A DNA stretch of 8,723 bases from an uncultured Oscillospiraceae bacterium (GCA_900754515.1 CAAEDD010000077.1:1-8723), one strand, 5' to 3'; numbered from the stretch's first letter, positions 1-7,200 are shown. Made by a program: numbers and translations. Notes: generated by a model not told the origin, from the sequence alone.

Positions 1-90
1 AAAATCAAAACCGTCCCAAATGGACTGTACGCCGTTGATATGCGCCACCTCCAATTTGCAAATATTCTATCAAAATTGAATAGAAATTAC
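1..90. other. Left-edge stretch without an assignable gene
   Basis: No product can be assigned here. On the plus strand one frame is open from the edge but runs on into the antisense of engB, and the other two close at about 36-38 and 77-79. On the minus strand one frame is open to the edge. It would begin with GTG at 48-46 and read roughly MAHINGVQSIWDGFDF, but that GTG sits inside the GGAGGTGG motif (52-45) instead of 5-9 bases after it, so the start is doubtful. The piece is either the first codons or leader of a minus-strand gene leaving the window, or the tail of a plus-strand gene. Confidence 0.3.
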
Positions 91-92
91 AA
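64..92 (-). promoter_or_regulatory. Candidate sigma-A promoter reading out of the left edge
   Basis: On the minus strand TTGTAA (92-87) is followed after 17 bases by TAGAAT (69-64), with TGA directly upstream making a TGn extended -10. It lies just after the hairpin that follows engB and upstream of a GGAGG motif at 52-48. It would drive a gene lying mostly outside the window. The -35 matches the consensus at only 4 of 6 positions and the region is AT-rich, so chance is possible. Confidence 0.35.
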
Positions 93-121
93 GAGCGAAG
101 CAAAACTTTTGCCTCGCTCTT
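91..121 (-). terminator. Hairpin after engB, probable operon terminator
   Basis: Two 15-base arms (91-105 and 107-121) are complementary except for one position, which becomes a G-U pair in the minus-strand RNA. The innermost bases form the loop, so about 13-14 pairs are likely. It starts 7 bases after the engB stop. The sequence after it (GTAATTTCTATT) is U-rich but not a clean U-run, so termination may be partial. It closes the tig-clpP-clpX-lon-engB unit and could also act on a convergent plus-strand transcript. Confidence 0.6.
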
Positions 122-128
122 ATACAAA

Positions 129-719
129 CTATATAAGATTGACTATCTGGGAGAGCAAAATTTCCCTGCCCTGTCCCTTCTCTGCGGAAAACGGAATGAG
201 CACCACATCCTCCGACAGTTTCAGAGTCTGGCGTATGAGCTCCAGGTTAGGCTCTATCTCACTCTTTTTCAGCTTATCCAACTTATTGGCGACAACCACC
301 AGGGCGCAGCCGGAATCTTTGAACCACTCAGCCATTGTCACATCGTCTGCAGTGGGCTTATGCCGGGCGTCCACAATCATTACTCCAAGGTCGATGAGCC
401 CCGGCTGGGCAAAGAAATCCTCCATCAGCTTGCCCCAGCGTTCCCTTTCACTTTGGGAAACTTTGGCATAACCATACCCCGGCAAATCAACGAAGTACAG
501 CTTCTCGTCAATATAGAAATAGTTCACGTGCACGGTCTTTCCGGGAGAAGCCCCAACTCTTGCGAAGTTCTTCCTGTTCAGCAGCCGGTTTATCACCGAG
601 GACTTGCCAACATTGGACTTTCCGGCAAAAACTACGCTGGGTTGGGAGCTGTGGATAAACTGTTTTGGTGAAGCGGCAGATTTAATAAACTCTGCCTTGT
701 TCACGTTCAGCACAGCCAT
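129..719 (-). CDS. engB: EngB/YsxC ribosome-biogenesis GTP-binding protein
   Basis: This is a TRAFAC-class GTPase of the EngB (YihA/YsxC) family, which in other bacteria binds and helps mature the large ribosomal subunit. At 196 residues it has the normal family length. The G motifs are all visible: G1 GKSNVGKS at 33-40, a G2 threonine in the PGKT segment (about 59-62), G3 DLPG at 78-81, G4 NKLD at 145-148 and G5 SAEKG at 178-182. The ATG at 719 follows lon by 7 bases, and its ribosome binding site (TAGGTGG, 729-723) overlaps the lon TAG stop. It is therefore the last gene of the operon and probably coupled to lon. A hairpin follows the stop. No oddities; identification is secure. Confidence 0.95.
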   Translation of the reverse strand: MAVLNVNKAEFIKSAASPKQFIHSSQPSVVFAGKSNVGKSSVINRLLNRKNFARVGASPGKTVHVNYFYIDEKLYFVDLPGYGYAKVSQSERERWGKLMEDFFAQPGLIDLGVMIVDARHKPTADDVTMAEWFKDSGCALVVVANKLDKLKKSEIEPNLELIRQTLKLSEDVVLIPFSAEKGQGREILLSQIVNLI

Positions 720-726
720 AGTCCAC

Positions 727-3117
727 CTACTGTCTCACGGTGCAGCGCTCACCGCTGCGGATGCCTGGGGCGGTGCACAAGGGCAAATCTTCCTCTCCTC
801 TGCCAACCAAAGCAAGGTTCAGAATATTATCCACATGTTCCGTGGGCACGAAGTTGAGCTGCTTTCTCACCAACTGGTCGATTTTTTCCAAGTCGGACTC
901 ATTTTCTGCAGGGATAATGACCGTTTTCACCCCGGCACGCAGGGCTGCCATAGTTTTTTCCCTCAGCCCGCCTATAGGCAGCACTCTGCCCCGTAGGCTT
1001 ATCTCTCCTGTCATGGCAATGTCATGACGTACAGGCCGCCCGGTAAGGGCAGATATCATGGCGATAGTCATTGTAATACCTGCGGAGGGGCCGTCCTTAG
1101 GCACAGCACCCTCGGGAAAATGAATATGGATATCCTTCTTTTTATAGAAATCCGGGTCAATTCCCAGCATATCCGCCCTGCTTCTTATGTAACTGAGAGC
1201 CGCCTTGGCCGACTCCTTCATTACATCCCCCAGGTTACCTGTGAGTTCAAGGTGTCCGGAGCCTTCCATAACGGCTACTTCCACATCCAGAACCTCTCCA
1301 CCGACGGAAGTATAGGCAAGGCCCCTGACAAGGCCAACCTCATCCCGCACCCTCAGTTCATCCGGCTTGTATTTTGCCGGGCCGAGAATGGGTTCCAGCT
1401 GTCCGGCCTTCAGGCTGAGGCTCTTGAACTTCTCCTCGGCAATTCCGCTGGCGGCCTTGCGGCAGGCAGCCGCTATCTCACGTTCCAGAAGTCTTACACC
1501 GGATTCTCTGGTGTATGAACGAATTATCTCCCTTACCGCGGCATCTTCTATACGCAGCTGGTTTGCCCTGAGGCCATGTTTCTTTCTCTGTTTGGGAATG
1601 AGATGTTCCTTGGCAATATGCAGTTTTTCCTCGTCGGTGTAGCTGCTGAGCTCTATGATCTCCATCCTATCCAGCAGGGCCCTGGGTATGGTATCCAAAG
1701 AGTTTGCCGTGGTTATAAAGAACACTTCAGACAGGTCAAAGGGTATCTCCAGGAAATTGTCCCTGAAGGCATAGTTCTGCTCCCCGTCAAAGGCCTCCAG
1801 AAGTGCCGCCGATGGGTCACCCCTATAGTCGGAGGCCAGCTTATCTATCTCATCCATAACCATCAGTGGGTTGCAGCTGCCGGCCTGAATAATACCGCTG
1901 ATGATGCGGCCAGGCATGGAGCCTATGTAGGTACGTCGGTGTCCCCGGATTTCTGCCTCGTCATGGACACCGCCCAGGGAAATTCGCACCAGCTTGCGGT
2001 TGGTGGCCTTGGCTATGCTCTGGGCTATGCTGGTTTTACCGGTTCCGGGAGGCCCCACCAGACACAGAAGCCCTCCTTTAATATCCGGGCTCAGTTGCTT
2101 TACCGCCAGATACTCGCAGATACGATCCTTCACTTTTTCCAGACCGTAATGTTCGTCGTCCAGTATCTTTCTGGCTTTTGCTATGTTGATTGTCTCCTGG
2201 GTCTTTTTGCCCCAAGGGATATCCAAACAGGTGTCAAGATAGCTGCGGATAACCGCCGCCTCAGAAGATCCAAAGGGCTGCTTGGCCAGTCTGCCCAGTT
2301 CTTTGTTGAGGCGGGCACGTATCTCATCACTCACCGGCAGCGCTTCAATTTTGCTGCGGTAGTTCTCTATATCGTCGTCCTCACCCAGTTCTGCCTGGAT
2401 TACCTTCATCTCCTCCCGGAGATAGTACTCCCGCTGATTGTGGTTCATAGCCTCCTGAGTAGCCTCGTTCAGCTCTTTTTCAATGCTGAGCACTTCCAGC
2501 TCCGCATTCAGGAGCTTGCAGAGAAGGCTGAGCCTGCGGCTCGGATATACCTCCTCCAGGATTCGCTGCTTATCCTCCATGCTGAAATGCACATTCTGAG
2601 CCACATAGTTGGACACATAGCTGGGGTTGGGATTTGCCAGCAGGTTTAGAAGCTGCTCCGTCACCATGTCCTGATTGAAATGTATATACTCCTCAAACAG
2701 AGAAATGCAGTTTCTCAGCAGAGCTTCTTTTCTGGCCGCTCCGACACGCTCTTCCTTGTCCGGCATCGGAATGATTTCCGCCGTATAACCCTTAGGGTCG
2801 GTGTTGATACTGAGGAACTTTGCCCGGTACAGGCCTTCCACCATTACACGGCATACGCTCCCCCTGGGCTGGCGCAGCTGCTGGCGGATACGGCAGACAG
2901 TACCCACCTGATAAACGTCCTCTTCCTGGGGCATGTCGGCAGTAAGGTTTTTCTGAGTTGAAAGGAAAATGAGCTGCCCGTATTTTGCTGCCAGGGCCAA
3001 AGCTCCCACAGAAGCCTGGCGCTCCACGTCAAAGGTCAGCAGCATCTCAGGGAATACATGCAGTCCTCTCAGTGCCAGCATGGGCAGGGTTTTAGTCTGT
3101 ATACTGTTGTCAGTCAT
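727..3117 (-). CDS. lon: Lon ATP-dependent serine protease (LonA type)
   Basis: Lon is a cytosolic hexameric AAA+ protease that degrades misfolded and regulatory proteins. The 796 residues hold the N-terminal substrate-binding domain (about 10-200), a helical linker (about 200-310), the AAA+ module and the C-terminal protease domain. Walker A GPPGTGKT is at 355-362, Walker B ends in D422-E423, sensor-1 Asn is N472 and the likely arginine finger is R484. The protease dyad is S678 in the PKDGPSAG motif and K721, the family's usual 43-residue spacing. It is soluble LonA, with no membrane segment of LonB type. The ATG at 3117 has an ideal AAAGGAGG (3130-3123) five bases upstream. The gap to clpX is 28 bases and to engB 7. 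The last 25 or so residues, after about 770, form a polar tail with two cysteines beyond the usual end of the fold. Confidence 0.97.
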   Translation of the reverse strand: MTDNSIQTKTLPMLALRGLHVFPEMLLTFDVERQASVGALALAAKYGQLIFLSTQKNLTADMPQEEDVYQVGTVCRIRQQLRQPRGSVCRVMVEGLYRAKFLSINTDPKGYTAEIIPMPDKEERVGAARKEALLRNCISLFEEYIHFNQDMVTEQLLNLLANPNPSYVSNYVAQNVHFSMEDKQRILEEVYPSRRLSLLCKLLNAELEVLSIEKELNEATQEAMNHNQREYYLREEMKVIQAELGEDDDIENYRSKIEALPVSDEIRARLNKELGRLAKQPFGSSEAAVIRSYLDTCLDIPWGKKTQETINIAKARKILDDEHYGLEKVKDRICEYLAVKQLSPDIKGGLLCLVGPPGTGKTSIAQSIAKATNRKLVRISLGGVHDEAEIRGHRRTYIGSMPGRIISGIIQAGSCNPLMVMDEIDKLASDYRGDPSAALLEAFDGEQNYAFRDNFLEIPFDLSEVFFITTANSLDTIPRALLDRMEIIELSSYTDEEKLHIAKEHLIPKQRKKHGLRANQLRIEDAAVREIIRSYTRESGVRLLEREIAAACRKAASGIAEEKFKSLSLKAGQLEPILGPAKYKPDELRVRDEVGLVRGLAYTSVGGEVLDVEVAVMEGSGHLELTGNLGDVMKESAKAALSYIRSRADMLGIDPDFYKKKDIHIHFPEGAVPKDGPSAGITMTIAMISALTGRPVRHDIAMTGEISLRGRVLPIGGLREKTMAALRAGVKTVIIPAENESDLEKIDQLVRKQLNFVPTEHVDNILNLALVGRGEEDLPLCTAPGIRSGERCTVRQ

Positions 3118-3145
3118 ATTGTCCTCCTTTCCGGAGATCGGCTGC

Positions 3146-4396
3146 TCAGCTCTGACGGTGTTCCACGATGGGTTCCACTCCCTCGTTTACAGACTGAGCA
3201 GTTATGATTATTTTACTTGCTGTGGTGTCAGAAGGCACGGAATACATCACGTCGGTCATAACGCCTTCCATGACACTTCTCAGTCCTCTGGCGCCTATCT
3301 TCATGGCTATGGCTTTATCGGCAATAGCCTCCAGAGCCTCGTCCTGATATTCAAGCTCCACGTTGTCCATGGCCATAAGGGAGCGATATTGTTTGGTCAT
3401 TGCGTTTTTAGGTTCGGTCAGTATCCTCACCAGATCGTCCCGGCTAAGGCTGTCCAGGCTTGCCACCACCGGCAGACGTCCTATAAGCTCGGGAATTATA
3501 CCGAACTGCAGCAGGTCATGCTGCTGTACCTGAGCAAAAATCTCACCTACATCTCTGTCTGCACGGCTGATGATCTCTGCTCCAAAGCCCATGGTCTTTT
3601 TGTCGGTGCGCTTTTCAATGATCTTATCCAGCCCGTCAAATGCGCCTCCGCAGATAAACAGGATGTTGGTGGTGTCCACCTGTATAAATTCCTGGTGAGG
3701 ATGTTTTCTCCCGCCCTGGGGCGGAACGTTGGCAACCGTACCCTCCAGCAGTTTAAGCAGTGCCTGCTGCACTCCTTCGCCGGAAACATCTCTGGTGATG
3801 GAGGTATTCTCGCTCTTGCGGGCTATTTTATCAATTTCATCAATGTAAATGATGCCTTTCTGAGCCCGTTCCACGTCAAAGTCTGCCGCTTGAAGCAGCT
3901 TCAATATGACGTTCTCCACATCCTCGCCCACGTAACCTGCTTCAGTAAGAGTAGTGGCATCGGCAATGGCAAAGGGTACATCCAGCATCTTTGCCATAGT
4001 CTGGGCAAAAAGGGTCTTGCCGCTTCCGGTGGGCCCTATGAGCAGAATATTGCTTTTCTGCAGCTCCACATCGTCCTCAACAGGATGAAGGATTCTCTTA
4101 TAGTGGTTATATACCGCCACGGAAAGGACCTTCTTGGCTCTGTCCTGGCCAATTACATAATCGTCCAGCCGGGCCTTTATCTGCATAGGTTTGGGCAGTT
4201 TGGCAAACTCCAGAGGCAGCCCGTCATAGCCGGTAATCTGGGAGCTTTCCTCACCTTCGCCCACAATACTTGCGCACATACGCACGCACTCATCGCAGAT
4301 ATAACAGTTGTTGCCGGCTATCATCCGCTCCACCAGGGACTGGGGCTTGCCGCAAAAAGAGCATCTTATGCTTCTTCTGTCTTCATTTCTAGCCAT
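3146..4396 (-). CDS. clpX: ClpX, AAA+ unfoldase of the ClpXP protease
   Basis: ClpX unfolds tagged or damaged proteins and threads them into ClpP, encoded just upstream. With the ATG at 4396 the protein has 416 residues, normal for the family. The N-terminal zinc domain has Cys12, Cys15, Cys34 and Cys37. The AAA+ core shows Walker A GPTGSGKT (121-128), the pore loop GYVGEDV (154-160), Walker B with D186-E187, the ClpP-contacting loop KKTMGFG (266-272, Met in the first position of the IGF triad), the arginine finger in GRLP (R307) and sensor-2 GAR (368-370). An in-frame ATG at 4441 would add 15 residues, but it lies inside a hairpin and has no ribosome binding site. The 4396 start has AGAGGGG seven bases upstream and gives the standard N-terminus. 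The gap to clpP is 54 bases. Confidence 0.97.
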   Translation of the reverse strand: MARNEDRRSIRCSFCGKPQSLVERMIAGNNCYICDECVRMCASIVGEGEESSQITGYDGLPLEFAKLPKPMQIKARLDDYVIGQDRAKKVLSVAVYNHYKRILHPVEDDVELQKSNILLIGPTGSGKTLFAQTMAKMLDVPFAIADATTLTEAGYVGEDVENVILKLLQAADFDVERAQKGIIYIDEIDKIARKSENTSITRDVSGEGVQQALLKLLEGTVANVPPQGGRKHPHQEFIQVDTTNILFICGGAFDGLDKIIEKRTDKKTMGFGAEIISRADRDVGEIFAQVQQHDLLQFGIIPELIGRLPVVASLDSLSRDDLVRILTEPKNAMTKQYRSLMAMDNVELEYQDEALEAIADKAIAMKIGARGLRSVMEGVMTDVMYSVPSDTTASKIIITAQSVNEGVEPIVEHRQS

Positions 4397-4403
4397 ATGT
4401 TTT

Positions 4404-4410
4404 CCCCTCT
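4404..4410 (-). promoter_or_regulatory. Ribosome binding site deciding the clpX start
   Basis: AGAGGGG on the minus strand lies 7 bases before the ATG at 4396. The alternative ATG at 4441 is preceded by TACTTTCTT, which shows no such motif. Confidence 0.8.
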
Positions 4411-4416
4411 TAAAAC

Positions 4417-4442
4417 TATGGGGGAACTGCCGTTCCCCCATA
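4417..4442 (-). terminator. Perfect 11-bp hairpin between clpP and clpX (attenuator or processing site)
   Basis: The arms 4417-4427 and 4432-4442 are perfectly complementary around a 4-base loop, with a run of five G-C pairs. In the minus-strand RNA the stem is followed by G, four U and AAG, a weak U-tract. It begins 8 bases after the clpP stop and ends 6 bases before the clpX ribosome binding site. It may partly terminate transcription, so that clpP is made in excess of clpX, or protect or process the mRNA. It is too weak to be a full operon end, and clpX shows no obvious promoter of its own after it. Confidence 0.55.
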
Positions 4443-4450
4443 AGAAAGTA

Positions 4451-5032
4451 TCAACGCTTGTAGATGACCTTATCTATGAGGCCGTAGTCCTTGGCTTCCT
4501 CTGCGGTCATAAAGTGGTCACGCTCGCAGTCACGCTCGACTTCTTCCACACTCTTACCGGTGTTGGCGGCCAGAATGGTGTTGAGCTTTTTCTTTATCTT
4601 CAGTATCTGCTCGGCCTGAATCTGGATGTCGGTGCACTGGCCCTGGCTGCCGCCGGAGGGCTGGTGTATCATTATCTCCGCGTTTGGCAAGGCAATGCGC
4701 TTTCCCTTCGCCCCGGAGGACAGGAGGAAGGCACCCATGGAGGCGGCCATACCTATGCAGATAGTGGACACATCCGGCTTTATATACTGCATCGTGTCGT
4801 AAATTGCCAAGCCGGAAGTAACGCTGCCGCCGGGGCTGTTGATGTAAAACTGTATGTCCTTATCCGGGTCCTGGGCTTCAAGATAAAGAAGCTGTGCAAC
4901 AACAAGACTTGCGGTAGTATCGTTTACCTCTTCGGACAGCATTACTATGCGGTCGTTAAGCAGTCTTGAAAAAATGTCATAAGAGCGTTCACCTCTGCTG
5001 GTCTGCTCTACAACATATGGAACCAAACTCAT
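4451..5032 (-). CDS. clpP: ClpP, ATP-dependent Clp protease proteolytic subunit
   Basis: ClpP forms the barrel-shaped tetradecameric serine peptidase that works with ClpX. With the ATG at 5032 it has 193 residues and begins MSLVPYVVEQ, the usual mature-like N-terminus of Firmicute ClpP. The catalytic triad is S98 (in ASMGA), H123 (in MIHQP) and D172 (in ERDHFM). The handle-helix region and the glycine-rich PSGGSQGQ loop (125-132) are intact. A longer reading from TTG at 5053 would add 7 residues, but that codon lies at the edge of the ribosome binding site of the 5032 start, so it is rejected. It lies 61 bases after tig in the same orientation and is clearly an operon member. No catalytic substitutions, so not a ClpR-type inactive paralogue. 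Confidence 0.97.
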   Translation of the reverse strand: MSLVPYVVEQTSRGERSYDIFSRLLNDRIVMLSEEVNDTTASLVVAQLLYLEAQDPDKDIQFYINSPGGSVTSGLAIYDTMQYIKPDVSTICIGMAASMGAFLLSSGAKGKRIALPNAEIMIHQPSGGSQGQCTDIQIQAEQILKIKKKLNTILAANTGKSVEEVERDCERDHFMTAEEAKDYGLIDKVIYKR

Positions 5033-5041
5033 TTTATTAAA

Positions 5042-5049
5042 CTCTCCTT
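5042..5049 (-). promoter_or_regulatory. Ribosome binding site deciding the clpP start
   Basis: AAGGAGAG on the minus strand precedes the ATG at 5032 by 9 bases. A TTG at 5053 lies only 3 bases 5' of this motif, and its reading frame runs straight through it, so the TTG cannot be the start. Confidence 0.75.
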
Positions 5050-5093
5050 CCAAATATCAGCATCCAAGAGAGCATATCCTTATCGGCGGAAAA

Positions 5094-6386
5094 TTATTCA
5101 GCCTTTTCCTCGGCCTTTTCCTCAACGGCGTTGTCTATGATAATATTGGTAGCCCGTTCCTTCTTCAGCTCATCCTCAATGAATTCCTTGCTGAAGTAGT
5201 TCTTCATATCTTCAACCTTGGCGCCTATGCCCTCGGCTACTTTATTCATGTATTCGTCGGCCTCTTCCTGAGTAACTTCCATGTTCTCGGCCTTCACCAC
5301 AGCCTCCAGCAGAAGCTCGGTCTTTACCTGCATCTCGGCAGAGGGCCTGATAGCGGCGGCGTCAACTCCCATCATCTTCAGCAGATCCTCCAGGGAGGTG
5401 TTCCGGTCGGTAAATCCGAAGTTGGCGGCGTAGTTGCGTACCATCTCTTCCAGTTTGTCGTCCACCATGACGGCAGGGATATCCACAGTCATGTTATCGC
5501 AGGCCTGGCGAATAATGTCGGAGCGGAACTTGTTGTCGGCCAGCTCCTGCTGCTGCTTTTCCTGCTTTGCACGGATATCGGCCTTGTACTCATCCAGAGT
5601 ATCGAACTCGGACACATCCTTGGCGAACTCATCGTCCAGTTCAGGCAGCTCCTTGGCGGAGAGGCTGTTGAGCTTGACCTTGAAAACGACGGGCTTGCCG
5701 GCCAGGTCGGCCACATAGTCCTCAGGGAAAGTGATGTTAATATCCTTCTCCTCGCCGATCTTCATGCCGACGACCTGCTCTTCAAAGCCGGGAACAAAAG
5801 AGCCGGAACCCAGCTCCAGGTCGTAGCCCTCGGCCTTGCCGCCGTCAAAACGCTCTCCATCAAGGTAGCCGTCAAAATCAATGTTGGCGGTGTCACCCAT
5901 CTGAGCCTCCCTGTCGTCCACAGTGAGAATACGGGCGCTGCGCTTGCGGGCAGCTTCCAGCTCCTTATCCACGTCCTCGTCGGTGACCTTGACTTCGTCC
6001 TTCTTGGCGCCCAGCCCCTTGTACTGTCCCAAAGTCACTTCGGGATACAGGGTAACAGCAAAAGTGTACTCTACAGTGCGGCCATCGGTCACATTCACGT
6101 CGGAAATGGAAGGAGCGCCGACAATGCGCAGGCCGGACTCCTTCAGGCCCTGGTCAAAGGCCTTGGGAGCCAGCTCGTCCATAGCGTCCTGATAAAACAC
6201 CTCATGGCCGTACATACCCTCAACGACGGCACGGGGAGCCTTGCCCTTACGGAAACCTGGGATATATATAGAGCTCTTATTCTTCAGGTAAGCACCGTTG
6301 ACAGCGGATTCAAACTCGGCCGCATCGGTCTCTACCTGAAAAGTAGCGGTATTATTATCTTTTTTCTCTACATTCTTAACTGTCAT
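5094..6386 (-). CDS. tig: Trigger factor, ribosome-bound chaperone and prolyl isomerase
   Basis: Trigger factor binds the ribosome near the tunnel exit and shields nascent chains. The 430 residues show the N-terminal ribosome-binding domain with its signature GFRKGKAP at 44-51, then an FKBP-type prolyl isomerase domain (about 150-245, with FDGYLDGERFDGG and the VPGFEEQVVGM segment at 198-208), then the discontinuous helical chaperone domain to the end. The protein ends in a charged EEKAEEKAE tail produced by a 12-base tandem repeat. The ATG at 6386 has AGGAGG at good spacing. It is the first gene of the operon, with a promoter upstream. Length and domain order are normal. Confidence 0.97.
   Translation of the reverse strand: MTVKNVEKKDNNTATFQVETDAAEFESAVNGAYLKNKSSIYIPGFRKGKAPRAVVEGMYGHEVFYQDAMDELAPKAFDQGLKESGLRIVGAPSISDVNVTDGRTVEYTFAVTLYPEVTLGQYKGLGAKKDEVKVTDEDVDKELEAARKRSARILTVDDREAQMGDTANIDFDGYLDGERFDGGKAEGYDLELGSGSFVPGFEEQVVGMKIGEEKDINITFPEDYVADLAGKPVVFKVKLNSLSAKELPELDDEFAKDVSEFDTLDEYKADIRAKQEKQQQELADNKFRSDIIRQACDNMTVDIPAVMVDDKLEEMVRNYAANFGFTDRNTSLEDLLKMMGVDAAAIRPSAEMQVKTELLLEAVVKAENMEVTQEEADEYMNKVAEGIGAKVEDMKNYFSKEFIEDELKKERATNIIIDNAVEEKAEEKAE
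5101..5124 (-). repeat. 12-base tandem duplication at the 3' end of tig
   Basis: Two adjacent 12-base copies (5101-5112 and 5113-5124) differ only at the last base. They encode the repeated acidic-basic tail (E-E-K-A) of trigger factor, a kind of tail that varies freely in this family. Confidence 0.7.
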
Positions 6387-6426
6387 GTTTCTTTCCTCCT
6401 ATATATGTGTCTGCACGCACTGTAGA

Positions 6427-6455
6427 ATAATAACAGATATCATCTGTAAAATCAA
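6427..6455 (-). promoter_or_regulatory. Sigma-A-type promoter for the tig-clpP-clpX-lon-engB operon
   Basis: On the minus strand TTGATT (6455-6450) is followed after exactly 17 bases by TATTAT (6432-6427), with TGT just upstream of the -10 giving an extended -10. Transcription would begin near 6420, leaving a leader of about 34 bases that holds the AGGAGG ribosome binding site of tig. No CIRCE element (HrcA) or tandem GGTCAAA heptads (CtsR) are seen here, so the classic Firmicute heat-shock repressors are not implicated by sequence. Confidence 0.65.
6433..6447. promoter_or_regulatory. Dyad inside the tig promoter spacer, possible operator
   Basis: ACAGAT-N3-ATCTGT is a perfect 6-base inverted repeat. 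It fills most of the gap between the -35 and -10 elements, where a bound repressor would exclude RNA polymerase. No known regulator motif is recognised, and the AT-rich context makes a chance dyad possible. Confidence 0.35.
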
Positions 6456-6482
6456 TGACAAATTAATGAATTTGCACTTTTT

Positions 6483-7172
6483 CTAGTCCATAAGTTTCAC
6501 CGGAGAAAAGTCCAGGTAATCCGCCGATACAAGTTTAAACTCCGTGCCGTCCCGCCAGCCTTTAAAGGCGGCGGAGCAGCCCCGGCCATGGATGTGACCG
6601 TAACAGCACAGACGTACCTGATGTTTCTTCAAAAGCTCCAAAATCTCCGGGCAAGTATAGTGAAGATACACCGGTGGATAATGGAGGAAGACCAGTTTGG
6701 GCATATCTCCTGCGGCCTTCAAAGAAGTTTCCAGACGCATTATCTCCCGGCGCATTATTTTCCTGTCATGCTCCCCACCTTTTTCCTCTTCAAAGAACCA
6801 GCCTCTTGTGCCGCACAGGGCATAGCCCTTATACTCAAAGCAGTTATTAAAGAGGATTTCTATGGTATTGATTCCGTTTTCATCAAAAAACTTTCTGGCT
6901 TTTGCTCCGGTGCTCCACCAGTAGTCATGGTTGCCCTTGAGAATTATCTTCCTGCCCGGCAATCTATTGATAAAGAGAAAATCTTCCCTGCACTCTTCTA
7001 TTCCCATCCCCCAGCTTATGTCCCCGCAGATAACGCAAAGATCATCCTCTGTGAGCCGGGAAAAACCTTTTTGAAGTTTTTCGGCATGGTTTTCCCATTT
7101 GTCACCGAAAACATCCATGGGCTTGTCGCTGCCCAGAGACAGATGGGTATCACCGATCGCATAAAGCGCCAT
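6483..7172 (-). CDS. Metallophosphoesterase (calcineurin-like, COG1768-type predicted phosphohydrolase)
   Basis: This is a cytosolic enzyme of the binuclear metallophosphoesterase superfamily, which cleaves phosphate esters; the substrate cannot be told from sequence. The 229 residues carry the full metal-binding set: D8-x-H10 in GDTH, D51 in GDISW, the GNHDYWW block (N81, H82, D83), H164 in FLHYPP, and H193 and H195 in GHIHG. There is no signal peptide or membrane segment. The ATG at 7172 has only a modest AAGGA motif about 12 bases upstream. It precedes tig in the same direction with a 96-base gap and no strong terminator, so some read-through into tig is possible, but tig has its own promoter. 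The family is secure; the precise function is unknown. Confidence 0.9.
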   Translation of the reverse strand: MALYAIGDTHLSLGSDKPMDVFGDKWENHAEKLQKGFSRLTEDDLCVICGDISWGMGIEECREDFLFINRLPGRKIILKGNHDYWWSTGAKARKFFDENGINTIEILFNNCFEYKGYALCGTRGWFFEEEKGGEHDRKIMRREIMRLETSLKAAGDMPKLVFLHYPPVYLHYTCPEILELLKKHQVRLCCYGHIHGRGCSAAFKGWRDGTEFKLVSADYLDFSPVKLMD

Positions 7173-7200
7173 AGAACAAATCCGTCCTTAGAATAAAAAG

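Noticed and set aside
1..20. Resemblance of the minus-strand GGGACGGTTTTGATTT to the 5' end of tmRNA
   Set aside because: The conserved GGATTCGAC-like continuation is not seen before the window ends, and nothing else of tmRNA can be checked.
1576..2649. A 357-codon plus-strand frame antisense to lon
   Set aside because: Same register effect over lon, no ribosome binding site, no recognisable motifs.
4397..4441. Extended N-terminus of ClpX from ATG at 4441
   Set aside because: No ribosome binding site, the ATG lies in a hairpin, and the zinc domain of ClpX normally begins near the 4396 start.
2969..4969. A 666-codon open frame on the plus strand, antisense to lon, clpX and clpP
   Set aside because: Over clpX and clpP its codons are the exact mirror of the sense codons, so stops would need TTA, CTA or TCA in the real genes, which they avoid. 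The protein looks like no family, and three intact conserved genes lie opposite.
6448..6482. Weak AT-rich stem CAAATT-CATT-AATTTG after the metallophosphoesterase gene as a terminator
   Set aside because: Six weak pairs with no proper U-run; it is more likely incidental sequence upstream of the tig promoter.
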